Source: Poteriospumella lacustris
Taxonomy: Eukaryota > Sar > Chrysophyceae > Chromulinales > Dinobryaceae
NCBI GenBank assembly: GCA_008000375.1
Contig: SMOI01000008.1
Span: 46,190 to 84,433 of the forward strand
DNA: 38,244 nt
Reading direction: 5' to 3'
Both the position numbers and the translations under genes were made by a program. A model generated the notes under the pieces. The model saw only the letters and a program-made list of their open reading frames with translations. It was not told the DNA's origin and ran no database searches. This document shows, one piece after another, positions 1-10,700 of the stretch (position 1 is the stretch's first letter; each line of letters starts with the position of its first letter).

Positions 1-3000
1 CTTCTGTTCCTTCTGGTAGCCTGTTGTCCGCATTTTTATCATGCAACGGTGCAAAATTGCTACGATGGATCATATCGGGTGAAACAGGCGCCTTTCAACA
101 ATTGTGCGGGCTATCGCGACTGTGAACCTGGCTACTATTGCGTCGATGGGGTTCGCATCGCATGTCCCGCCGGTGTGTACGGCAATTCATCGAGTTTGAA
201 CTCCCCATCTTGTAGTGGACCTTGTCCACCTGGATACTTCTGTCCGCCTGGAACAAAGGCACCCACCTCCTTTGTTTGTGGCAACAGCAGCGTCTACTGT
301 CCTCTGGGCTCAGCTCTCCCGTTACCGGTCCCGTCGGGGCACTATTCGATCGATATTTCAGGCAGCAATATTCTGAACCACAATATACGTGTGAGTGTTG
401 CGCAGTGTACATTCGGCACCTACTGTGAGAATGGCGTGAAGCGGCACTGTCCTGCTGGCACGTACGGCAACCGTCTTGGTCTCAATTCGTCTACTTGCAG
501 TGGTGGATGCCCAGAAGGTTTCTATTGTCCGGAAGGCACCAAGTTAGAACATCAATACCCGTGTGCGAATGAGTCGTCTATCTACTGCCCCGCGGGGACC
601 GATGCGCCTGTTCCTGTGGGGTTGGGGTATTTCACGGTGCAATCGGACGAGAGTCGAACGGTGGGCGGTGGGTACACCTCACAGACGATCTGTCCCCGTG
701 GAAGCTATTGCATTGGAGGAGTACGTTCGCTTTGCCCCGCGGGTCGCTACGGGGGCAGCATTCAATCGATCAACAGCTCGTGTTCGGGCATCTGTCGCGG
801 GGGTTATTACTGCCCCGCGGGAAGCTCCCTGAGTACTCCGTTTCAATGCGATGCAACGGACGTGTATTGCCCCCCAGGCAGTCCTGCACCTATCCCTGTA
901 TCGATTGGCTACTACACGACGAGTCATCAGGGCAACGACTCGACGGTGATAACGTACTCGGTCGATGGCAACGTGGTGCAGGGGTGGGCACGGACCACTC
1001 AGGCGATCTGTACCCCCGGATACTTCTGCGAGAAAGGTAGGCAGCCCCCCTTCTCCTTATCCTCCTCCTCCTCCTTTTGCTCATTGCTGCTGTGTATAGG
1101 CGTGCGGTATCCATGTCCCGCAGGGCGCTACGGATCCAGTGCGGGTCTGTCGACCTCCTATTGCGATGGTTTCTGTCGTGGAGGTTATTATTGCCCAGCT
1201 GCTTCTACCTCCGCAACGCAAGTGCACTGTGGTGGAGACGATGTCTTTTGTCCCACGGGCTCCACGGCCCCTCACCCGGTGGATGTGGGGTACTACACCG
1301 TCGGTGGCGATGGGAACACGACGCGGGCGGCGCAACAACGTTGTGAACCCGGTTCCTATTGTATTGGTGGTATCCGTCGCTTGTGTTTGCCCGGTTATTA
1401 TGGACATATGCATGGACAAATCAATGCGACGTGTTCTGGTGCCTGCGCCCCGGGGTATTACTGTCCCGAGGGCAGCATCGCTGCGACGGAAGTGTTCTGT
1501 GGGGATCCCAGTCGGTATTGCCCAGGCAACAACCCGCATCCGTTGCCGGTTCCCGAGGGATATTACTCCGTGGGTGGCAATGTGTCGTCTCGTTCGGCGG
1601 TGGTCCTGGCTCCCCGGGGGTATTATGCGTTTCAAGGGTTGTTGTATGCGTGTCCCGCGGCCACGTACGGTGCGACGGAGGGTCTGGCGACGGCGGGCTG
1701 TAGTGGACGTTGTCTCGTCCCGGGTTTCTATTGCCCCGTCGCGTCCGTTTCCCCGGTCCAAGAGTACTGTGGCGATGACAACCATTATTGCCCCGCGGGT
1801 ACCACGGCACCGGTGGAAGTCGATCGAGGCTTCTACACGGCGGATTATGCCTTGCAGGTGTGTCCACCGGGCAAATGGCGCAATTTGACGATGCCGCATG
1901 TCAATTTCACGGCGCAATCCTTGCCCTACTCCGTGATCCACACGTTTTATCCGCTGCCGGACTGTGCCCCGTGCCCCGAGGGCACGTTCAAAAGTGTGAT
2001 TGGTGATGAGCTCGCGTTGTGTCGTCCGTGCAGCGGTCGCAATGCGGTCTCCTCGACGAATCGTATCGTGTGCGATTGTACGACGGTGGAAGCCCCCGGG
2101 TATGTCTCCTGGTTCAATATCACGACGGGGGCCTGTCAACGTTACCCCGTGGCGGACGTGGTGACGTATTTTGATGCCTCGTCGTGGTCCACGAATACGT
2201 CGTTGACGCGGTATCAACAATTCCCCTGTGAACCGGGTTATTTCTGTCAAGACGGTGTCCGTTACTTGTGTCCCGCAGGTTATTTTGGCCATTTGAATCA
2301 AGAAACACGGTCGACCTGTTCGGGGCGTTGTTTGGCGGGGTATTTTTGTCCACCGGGAAGTGTCTCGAATCGTCAATTTCCCTGCGGGGCAGCCCATTTG
2401 ATTTGTCCCGAAGGCTCTCCGGAACCAACCGTCGTACCCGCAGGTTATTATACCCAAGAAGACCTCGATGATATCCATCGGTACCGACAGTTTGTCTGCG
2501 AACCGGGGTATTACTGTCCCGGCGATGGACGACGCTATGCCTGCCCCGCGGGGACGTTCACGTCACAACCTGGGACCATCGACAGCCAATGCATGGGGCC
2601 CTGTGCACGTGGCCATTATTGTTTGGCGGGATCGAACTCGTCTACCCAATACGAATGTGGTGGGGCCCATGTCTATTGCCCACGAGGAAGCCCCCTGCCA
2701 CGTCCGGTCCACGATGGATTCTATGGTGCCCATTCCGGTGACAATGCCGATGAACAAGCCCTGTGGGATACAAGGAACCGCACCTTTAGCGTCGAATTGC
2801 CCTGTGAACCAGGTTTTTACTGTCAACACGGAGTGAAATGGCCATGTCCGCCGGGGACGTACGGATGGCGTCACGGATTGCATGATCCTGCCTGTTCTGG
2901 CTATGTAAGTGTGGTGTGCTTTCGCGATTGGCCGTGTGTGTGTATGTGTGTGCTAATGGGATGTGCTGTCTGTCTCTGTCTCTGTCTGGTGGCGTAGTGT

Positions 3001-3480
3001 GCACCGGGGTACTATTGCCCTTCGTATCTGCTCCCGCTGCCTCAAGCGCCGTCGTACACCGAATGGCCGGGGACGCCACAAGTGAATGCCACGGCGTACC
3101 CCTGTGGCGATGTGAACTACTACTGTCCGCGGGGTAGCAAGTATCCTGTGGCCGTGACGCCGGGGTATTATTCCACCGGGGGCAATGCGAACAACCGCAC
3201 GCGATCGGGACAAACGATTTGTCCGAAGGGCAGTTACTGTGTGAATTCGATTGCGATCCTGTGTCCACCGGGTCGCTATGGGAGCACGGAAGGCCAGGGC
3301 TTGTCGGTCTGTACGGGTGGATGTCCTGCGGGATACTATTGCCCCTCGGGCACCGTCGATCCTCTTCCCTGTCCGTTCAATTCGTATTCCACCGGCTTGG
3401 TCGCCAAGTGCACGTCCTGTCCGGCGACACGCAAGACCGCCATGTTGTGTCAAAACGATGCGACCTGTTGTACGCGGTGA
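1..3480 (+). CDS. Secreted cysteine-rich tandem-repeat protein, 5' partial
   Basis: The frame is open to the left edge. Its first residues form a hydrophobic stretch (LLFLLVACC...FYHA), which reads as the end of a signal peptide, so the start codon lies just outside the window. Exons are 1-1036, 1100-2904 and 2998-3480. Both introns (1037-1099, 63 nt; 2905-2997, 93 nt) have GT-AG ends, and removing them restores the repeat pattern. About 1107 residues are visible, ending in TGA at 3478-3480. The protein is built from about ten or eleven units of roughly 90-110 residues with the pattern C-x-P-G-Y-Y-C...G-V-R...C-P-A-G-x-Y-G...C-S-G-x-C-x-x-G-Y-Y-C-P-x-G-S...Y-C-P-x-G-S...P-V-x-x-G-Y-Y. This resembles the ephrin-receptor-like/GCC2-GCC3 class of Cys-rich modules in protist surface proteins. 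No transmembrane segment or GPI signal is seen at the C-terminus. I infer an extracellular matrix, wall or adhesion protein; its true function is unknown. Confidence 0.85.
121..3375 (+). repeat. Tandem coding repeats of the Cys-rich protein
   Basis: Units begin near 121, 403, 688, 1009, 1342, 1610, 1860, 2226, 2500, 2800 and 3220, each opening with a C-x-P-G-(Y/S)-(Y/F)-C motif. The unit near 1610 has lost its first cysteines (it reads APRGYYAFQG). The unit near 1860 is replaced by a different Cys-rich insert of about 120 residues, with C-x-P-C-P-E-G-T-F and C-D-C motifs closer to TNFR/ephrin-type modules. Both introns fall inside repeats, at different positions of the unit, so exons do not match units. 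Confidence 0.8.
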
Positions 3481-3705
3481 ACACGGTGAGGCTGAGCTGA
3501 GGCAGGGGTGGACGCGGTGGCGGCAGTCGTTGTCGTCTCTGTGTGTGTGTGTGTAAATAGAGAAGTCCAATTATATTCATTTGTGTGTGTGTGGGGGGGG
3601 GGGTGAATTAGTCCAGAAAAGTCAATAAAATATCTACAGGGAGAAGGAGAAAGGAATGGTGGTAGTGGGGGGGGGGGGAGGAGCGGGGACATTGTCGCGG
3701 CTGAC

Positions 3706-3757
<52 letters not shown>

Positions 3758-3947
3758 GCGGGATATGAGAGGGGATATAACCACAAAGAGAATAACAAAA
3801 CGATACCCTTGGATATAAGATATCCCACAGAGATAAGAAGCCGGTGCAAGACCCCCCAATGGGTTCTTCGTTTGTCCAATGGGGGGAACTACACAACGAC
3901 ACCTCTACTATTGTGCGAGGAAGGGGGAAAACGACGAAACGTCGTGT
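3481..3947. repeat. Convergent intergenic region with microsatellites
   Basis: No gene is seen. It holds a GT run (3541-3554), a GT-then-G run (3582-3603), another G run (3666-3678), a GA run (about 3706-3720) and a GACA tetranucleotide array (about 3719-3756). It lies between the 3' ends of the Cys-rich and La-motif genes. Open frames across it are simple-repeat translations. Confidence 0.8.
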
Positions 3948-4605
3948 TTAATTCTGGCTGTTATCCGCACCAGTGGTGACCTCCGCCGAAGCAGCAGTAG
4001 CCTCCGCAGCAACTTCACCGCCATAGTAACCTTCAGAACCAAAAGGTTGCTTAACGTACTTGGGGAGTCCAAAGCCACCGAACACGTTGGGCATTCGGAA
4101 CTTCTCCCATCCGGCTTTGGGTCTAATGGTTTCGTTCTGTTGATCTAATTCGTAGAATTGGGCTTTAGGCTCGACTTGGATGAGCTTGTGAAAGATATCC
4201 TCATACGAGGAACCAAAGTAAGCCACGTTTTGGTAGGTGCACACCAACGCGATGGGGACGTAGCCTTCCTCGTCCATGTACGAGCGAATGTAAGTGTCCA
4301 TGCACAAAGAGTCAGGGTGGAAGATGGCATCACTACGAGAAAGATAAATGGTCGGTTCAAATCAAAGGTCGCGTGCAGTCAACCGAGAAGTGATAAACGT
4401 ACATTTGTTGAGTCGCCAAGTAAGCGAAGTAGCTGCGCTCCTGCTTCGTTCTGCCGTTGTTGAACTGGTTGCGACGAGGGCGGTTGGTACGTTGGCGTTG
4501 ATCAGTTTGAGAGCTGTCGCTACGTTGTTGCTGAGCCTGTTGTTGGGCAACAGCAGGCTGTTCAGTGACCTCGGGAACTGCCTCGACCAACTTCCAAGCA
4601 CTCAT
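3948..4605 (-). CDS. Small La-motif (LARP1/Sro9-like) RNA-binding protein
   Basis: Exons on the minus strand are 4605-4403 and 4332-3948. The 70-nt intron (4402-4333) has a GTACGT donor and a TAG acceptor. Phases match (67 codons plus AT, then T), giving 195 residues. Residues 1-55 are Gln/Arg/Ser-rich and disordered. From about residue 60 the spliced product reads YLATQQIDAIFHPDSL, then DTYIRSYMDEEGYVPI, the layout of a La motif (winged helix that binds RNA 3' ends or poly(A)). A downstream IRPKAGWEKF segment is like the conserved stretch after the La motif in fungal Sro9/LARP1 proteins. There is no RRM, as expected for the LARP1 type. Oddity: the usual Q-I-E-Y-Y-F is Q-I-D-A-I-F here, losing aromatic RNA-contact positions. 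It probably acts in mRNA translation or stability in the cytoplasm (inference). It is divergent from the ATP synthase b gene. Confidence 0.75.
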
Positions 4606-5118
4606 TTTTTAGTGTTCTAAACAAAGGGGAGCAATAGTGCAGATACAACTATGAATTTTTTTTGTCGATACCGCTGATTGCAAGACTTGCAGAATCAACC
4701 TGACGATAGTGTAGTATAATAACTGGATACCAACGAATACTTGCAACGTATTGAACGTCTAATTGAAGTGTCTCTAAAAGTTATCACACCTCCACCAGCC
4801 AAAAAAAATGGAGGCTCCGGCCTGCGACCGGATCAACAGTATGACGTCGCAAGGCGTTTCAGATTTTTGGTGGCGAATGCTGTGGCTCTTTCTTTTCCGG
4901 AAACGCGGGAAAAGCTTAGTCGGGTTTTGTGAGTTTCCGGGGGCCGGGCATGAGACACTCGCCATTCTCTCTGTGTCCCAAGCAAATCCACAGCCCCCTC
5001 AAAAAGGCAACAGCACCAAAACGACGAGAAGAAGAAAGACGGAAGACTGTGATCCTTGTTCCTTCCCTACATTTGTGCGGCTTTCATTGCACACTCTTCA
5101 ATAGGTACCCAGTGAAAA
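4606..5118. promoter_or_regulatory. Divergent intergenic region, La-motif gene / ATP synthase b
   Basis: These 513 nt separate two start codons in head-to-head orientation and so should hold both promoters and 5' UTRs. No TATA box, repeat or RNA gene could be assigned. Open frames at 4741-4932 and 4808-5104 show no recognisable protein. Confidence 0.5.
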
Positions 5119-6257
5119 ATGTTGGCGAGAAGATTGTTAGCCCCTGCTGCCAAAACCGTCAGCCGAGTTGCCCCCAAGGCCTCTCGTTCCATGTCCTCCA
5201 TTTTGGAGGGAAAGGAAAGAGCTGAGGAATCCCGCTACATTAAGCAGGTCGAGGCTCAGCGCGAGGCTGAAATCCGCAAGAATCTTGAGCGCATCATGGC
5301 TCTTGAGGCTGGCCATGAGGAGAAGCAAGAGTTGGTTGAGCTTTTGTGTACGTTGCCTTCGTTCGTTTCAACGTTGTTTTTGCACAAATGACGTTGTATC
5401 TCTATTTACAGCTGGAAAGAAGGAGGAGAAGAAGGGTGCCCTTGCCCTCCTCAGCGACTGGAAGTTCGCTCTTCCTGCCGGTCTTTTCCTCGGTATCCCT
5501 GCCATTTTGAACGAGGTCAGTTCATTCGCTGTTGTGGGTGTCATTCTTGCATTGCATAATAGTTGTCCTCTTCTCTGTTCCGTCATTTCAGTTCGTGATC
5601 GTCGATGCCGAGCTTCAGTTGACTGCTTGTTTCGTCCTTTTCTGCTCCACCATGTACACCCAAGTCGGCCCCATGGTCGCCAAGGGTTTGGAGTCCCAGA
5701 AGAAGGCTGTCGATGATGAGTTGAAGGGCTTGGATATCATGGTGTCCGCTGAGACCAAGAGCTTGATTGAGATCAACAAGGCTGAGTTGGAAGCCGTCCA
5801 GGAGTACCATGAATACAATGACTTGATTGACTCCATGGCTGCTTTGGATGCCCAGAACCGCAACAACAAGGCGGAGGTTGAGTTCCGTGAGCAGATTGTG
5901 AAGAAGTTGGAGGCCCTTAAGGTTTTGGAGGAGAACGCTTCCTCTGCTATCCGTGCCCGCACTGTCAATGTGGTTAAGGATGAGGTTGTTTCCTTGTTTT
6001 CCACCGATAAGAACGCCAAGGAGAAGGCTTTGAACGCCGCCATTGCTGTTCTTGCGGGTGGTGAGGGTGCCAAGCTCGGCAAGGACGTCGTCGGTGAGGC
6101 CTTCACTGCGTCCTTGTCTGCCTACAAGCAGAAGTACGCCAAGTCTGATCCTAAGTCTGACAGCATCTTGGTTAAGTTGGAGAAGGATATCGAGGCCATC
6201 GCCTCGGCTCCTGTTGCGTCCGCCGCTGCTGGAAAGAACGTCCATCCTTTCGCTTAA
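5119..6257 (+). CDS. ATP5PB: Mitochondrial ATP synthase F0 subunit b with IF1-like N-terminal segment
   Basis: Exons are 5119-5347, 5412-5515 and 5592-6257, with introns of 64 and 76 nt. Phases match, giving 332 residues. Residues 1-27 (MLARRLLAPAAKTVSRVAPK...) are an Arg/Ala/Ser-rich mitochondrial targeting peptide. Residues about 95-109 and 119-134 form the two-helix membrane hairpin of the b subunit (FALPAGLFLGIPAIL, then LTACFVLFCS), followed by Y-T-Q-V-G-P-M-V and a long charged helix, the peripheral stalk that holds F1 static. The family is usually about 250 residues. The extra length is partly residues 30-76, which contain GKERAEESRYIKQVEAQRE and resemble the inhibitory helix of the ATPase inhibitor IF1. 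Intron 1 lies right after this segment; if retained, the frame ends at 5391 as a 90-residue protein. The subunit b call is solid; the IF1 likeness is my reading and untested. Confidence 0.88.
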
Positions 6258-6608
6258 GCAGTCATAGTGTTAGCTATACTCGCCTTCGGCTTCTATGTAC
6301 CTATCTACCACATGCAGTTTGTCATTTTATATATTGACCAATTTGCACACACAATATAATCATAACTACAAAAATTTGGTTTTGAGTTGGCTTCGTCTTT
6401 CTTGCATTTTATGTCCATGTAGATGTATGATATCTGTCAACCCATCAAAATAAACGTAGTAGTGATCACAAACGATCTGCTGCAATGTGTAGTTGAGCAT
6501 CAGTTAATCATCAATGGAAAGATCACCAACCAATAAACCAAGACGAGGGAGGTCGTCATAAGAATTGTTTGCTCTTTGCAATATTTAGACATTAAGTACA
6601 GTTATCGC
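6258..6608. other. Convergent intergenic region, ATP synthase b / uL15
   Basis: These 351 nt of AT-richer sequence lie between two 3' ends. They hold the 3' UTRs of both genes. No open frame, repeat or RNA gene is recognisable. Confidence 0.6.
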
Positions 6609-7311
6609 TTAAGCAGTGAGAATGGCAGCACCACCAGCAGATCTAATCTTCTTTTCGGCATCCTTGCTGAAGTATCTGGCCTTGACGACGATAGGAAGGG
6701 TAGGAAGGACACCCTTACCAAGAACCTTGAAGTAGCCCTGAGGAAAGAAAGCGAATTCGTCAATCGAGGTCTCTTCTACACAAACTGAAACTGCGAATAA
6801 ACTTACCAACTTGGTCACATCAAGGACAGGGGTTTGCTCAGAGCCAGCCTTGGCCTTCTCGTACTCACCCTCAGGAAGAAGGCTCCACAAGCGGTCAACG
6901 TTGATGGTAGGGCAGTGGGACAAGTGTCTCTTCAAGTGGAAGGTTCTCATGCCCACCTACAAAATACAATAAAAGATACCATTAGTATGATGATCGTTGT
7001 GGTGCCATTTTAAGTCGGGGAGCGGCCGCCGAGAAGGCGCTCGATAGAAGTTACTTACCTTACCGAAGTAACCAGGATGGTACTTATCCATCAAGATTCT
7101 GTGGTGATGTTGGCCACCGGCATTACCACGACCACCAGGGTGAGTTCTGTGCTTACCGACACGACCGTGACCGGCAGTGACGTGACCTCTCTTCTTTCTG
7201 TTGCTGTGAAGCCGGGTGGGCTAAAATAAAAACAAAACCAGAGCCAAAATAAATATCCTTTGCTCACAAGAAAAGCTGGCGGAACACTCCGGATGACATG
7301 GCACTTACCAT
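6609..7311 (-). CDS. RPL27A: 60S ribosomal protein uL15 (L27a/L28)
   Basis: Coding exons on the minus strand are 7311-7309 (the ATG alone), 7220-7059, 6956-6807 and 6737-6609. Introns are 7308-7221 (88 nt), 7058-6957 (102 nt) and 6806-6738 (69 nt), all GT-AG with GTAAGT donors. The product is 147 residues, against about 148 in animals and fungi. It begins [15 protein letters not shown], then has [47 protein letters not shown] and ends GGAAILTA, all diagnostic of eukaryotic uL15. It is a component of the large ribosomal subunit. An intron directly after the start codon is common in ribosomal protein genes of some eukaryotes. The last intron is a multiple of three with no in-frame stop. It is head-to-head with the HSF/ELM2-SANT gene. 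Confidence 0.97.
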
Positions 7312-7765
7312 TTTTACGAGTTACTGAATATAGTCAAACAAAGAGCTTTACTTGTAACCAATAACCACAAACAAATCACCTTATCGACGATTTTTTATCA
7401 GAGGAAAGACTTGCTGTGCCGAGGCCACACTGCGGCTGTCCACTGCCACCACCAAAGCCACACCACCGCCAAACCAATGGCGGAAATCCGGAGGAAAACC
7501 GAAGGAAACGTGCGAGAGGCGTTTCAGGATTTGGACTTTTGATGAGATTGCACAGACAAACGAAGATCTTGTGTGTCTGGGGAAGTGTAAACGGCGGGCG
7601 CATGAACCGGAAGTCGAATTACACTTCGCTGGTGGCCTTGGTCCAGTCTATCTTGGTCATCAAGTGTTGCCGTTCATTCTCCATTGACTTCTGAAGCTTC
7701 TAGATCAACATCGATAGTAATTTGTGACTGTTTTTCGCCTTGCTCTCTGATTATTACCTTTGGAG
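7312..7765. promoter_or_regulatory. Divergent intergenic region, uL15 / HSF-ELM2-SANT gene
   Basis: These 454 nt lie between two start codons. An A/T-rich stretch adjoins the uL15 start and a GC-rich part lies at 7410-7520. No defined promoter motif was identified. The 92-codon frame at 7416-7694 has no recognisable protein features. Confidence 0.5.
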
Positions 7766-10700
7766 ATGCAGGCTAGCCACGCCAACAACGACGCAGCTCA
7801 GTCGCAAGCCATGGGTGTTATAGCCTTGGTTTGCCACGAGTTATTGAAGTCAAATCAATTTGAGAAGATTGATGAGCGATCTTTGAGTGAAGAACATCTT
7901 CAGAAATTGAGAATGGTGGAGGATCGAATTTTCCAGCTCATTTTGGCCAACTCGCCCAACCATAGCGATCGCTTCATAGAAAATGTCACTCCGGTGGTCA
8001 AAGCGGTTTCTCAGCTACTACGAGCCGAGTCACCATCATGGGAAGAGTAAGTAATCAACGAAATCCTTGCTTTGGCTGTTTTTTGAGTGTGATGCCTTCT
8101 TTGCAGATTTGCCGATTTTCAAACCCTGCATGGCCGTATCCAACAACTGCTTCTGAAGCTGATTGATAGATCCAAGTCCATTCCAATCTCTTCTATTGTC
8201 TCTTCTTCAAGTTTTTCCTCTTCTTCCGCGACAGCTGGTTCAACCGTTGGCTCCAGTAGCAGCAGTGGGGCCAGCGGTGGGTCCACTTCATACGGTGCCA
8301 GTCAGGGCCATTCTGAATTGGATAGTGAGTCTGCCGCGGCCCATTCCCACTCTTCGACTCATCCTTCAATATATATTCCTGGATTAACGACCACCAGCAA
8401 CGTTTGCTCGCGGGTTTTCATCATGCAGGGTAAGCAACTGACCCCTTCTCGCTTGCGGTGTGCGTGGCTGACCACTCTCTGTCTTGCGTCCTACTTCGTT
8501 GTTCTACCCATGTAGTTCTCATTTGCATGAGAGATTCGTTGCTTCAGGGACCTATAACATCGACACACATCGCTTCGATCATCAAGTTCCGTATGGATGG
8601 CTGGCTGGAGAAGGCGCGTGAGTATTGCTCGGATCGGACCCGTGAAGAAGCGGACCGCGACATTGTCGGGGGCATCATCTTCCACATTGCCAATCCGCGT
8701 ACCTATTGGACCGATGCCAATCAATTCCTCGGCTGGTGGAAGAACAACATCGAACGAAAGCTACGTTTCCGTGAGATTGAGAATGAAGCGAGCAGCGATT
8801 TGTCGTCGTTGATCTCGCGGAAACAAGACGAAATGAAGCTGCAGCGTGTGCGTTGGTGCCAACGTCTTGTGACCTTGGTACGTGAAATCAAGAGCATTGT
8901 AGGTGGGCATCAATCCCAGACGCAGCCATCTTCGGGACAAAGACCGATGGCAGCGTTGATGGCCTCTTATTCCGCCGCGGCCGCGGCCGCTGCCTCCGCC
9001 GCGGCGGTGGCGACTGGTGCATCGCCGGTGGCTGCATCGCCATCACCGACCGCCGTTGCGGGTACCTCGTCGGGAGGGTCAATGACCCACGTTGCACCTG
9101 TGACGGCCGCGTCAGAGGTGCCCACGGCGGTGATGGCGGCTGCCGATATGACCGCGACGCCGGACGCTTTGGCCGGGCCACCATCGTTCGTGGTGGACAA
9201 CGGCGGCGACGGCGGCGACCAGCCATCGTCGACCGCAGCGATCACGATCGCCTCTGCCGCCGCCCACCACGTTGATGCATCCACCGGACCCGCCACCAGT
9301 GAGGCCTCGCCGCGAAGTCTCTCGACCGTTGCCGTGACCACGGCACCGCCGTCGTCGTCCATCGACGTCTACGAGGAGAAACATTTCATTCTGCGGCTCT
9401 TTGACGTCGTCTCGGACGACGCCGTCTCATCGCTGCATTGGTACTCCGATGGCGCCTCGTTCTTCGTGCTCGATCCGTCGCTGTTCGTCTACCGGACGCT
9501 GCCGAAGCATTTCAAACGTAAGTTATTTTTGTGTTGTCCGTCGTCGTCCAGTGCTCCGCCGCCTGTGCCTGACCGTGTTTTTGCTTTGCGCTGTCAGTGA
9601 CGACGGTGAGTCATTTCCTGCGGCTGCTGTCGGCCCATGGCTTCACCGCGCGGACCGTCGGTCGCATTCAAACCTTTCGCCATCCGCTGTTCGTGAAAGG
9701 ACGACGCGAATGGGCACAGCTCATGGCGCAGGGCCCTACGAACGAAGCCATCGCCCACGAGGTGATGCGGCAAATCGCCCACGAGCGACAGCAGCAACAG
9801 TTGCCCAGCGAGGCCCCCTCGTCGTTGCAAACCGCTGCGCCGATGGCTGGCGCAGGCAGCGAGCCAGCGGCGTCCGCGGATGCGATGGACGTCGACACGG
9901 CGCCAGCTGCGCGTGAGGCCGCTCTGACGTCCTCTGCCAACGGCACCGCAGCTGCTGCTGCCACCGTCGTCGTTGACGGTGGCTGCAGCGATAGTGGCGA
10001 TGGCTCGTCCGCCTCTTCCTCGGCGGCGGCGACGTACCTGGCGCTGTACCACCACCTCTTGTCGCTGGGCTACCAGCCGCTGTGGGCCGCACAGCTCATC
10101 GAGAGTCTCCTCAACGCCAAGACTCGTCAGCCACCTGCGCAGCTTCCCTCGCCACTGGAAGCGTCACCCGCCGATTTCCTCCCGCCGCCGGTTCCGTCAA
10201 CGAGCGGTCGCAGTCGCCGCCACAACGTCGACGGCGACGACGACGACGACAGCGGCGCGTCACCAGCAGCGGCCAGCGACGCGACGACGACGACGGCGAT
10301 GGACGTCGACGACGCTGCGGTCACGACGACGACGACGACGGGCACGACGACGACGATGCCCGCAGTGGCAGCGACAACGGCAGCGGCAGATGCCCCCAAC
10401 GGCCATGCGAAGGCACCGCTGTCGTATCTCGCCGCCCTGCATCGTCACCAGGCGAAGCGCCGCTACGATGTGACGGCGACGACGTCGCTGTCGCTCGCCT
10501 GGGCCGAGTACTACGCCAGTCTCCAGGCGCAGCTCGAAGCGGACGACCGCCGGGGCCCCAACGGCGGGGCGTTTGCGACGACATCGTCGTCGGGCCACGC
10601 GTCGCAGCTGTCGGCGTCAGCGGCGCAGTCCGCGGGCACTCGCCGTCGCCGCAGCAGCAAACGACCCGTCGACGTGGACGCGGCGATGGACGAAGACGAC

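Noticed and set aside
1081-2478. 465-codon antisense open frame opposite the Cys-rich gene
   Set aside because: It mirrors the repeat structure of the plus-strand gene (stop-free because of the repeated Cys/Gly/Pro codons), with no domain of its own.
4333-4402. B-box-like GGTTCAAATC in the La-motif intron suggesting a tRNA
   Set aside because: The intron is only 70 nt, no cloverleaf can be drawn, and no A box is present at the right distance.
9600-9726. Starting a separate gene at exon 4 (9597) or splitting the gene before the HSF domain
   Set aside because: The HSF domain is itself split by intron 9518-9597 and joins perfectly in phase (C/TG gives Leu), and exons 1-3 also agree in phase, so one gene is the simplest model.
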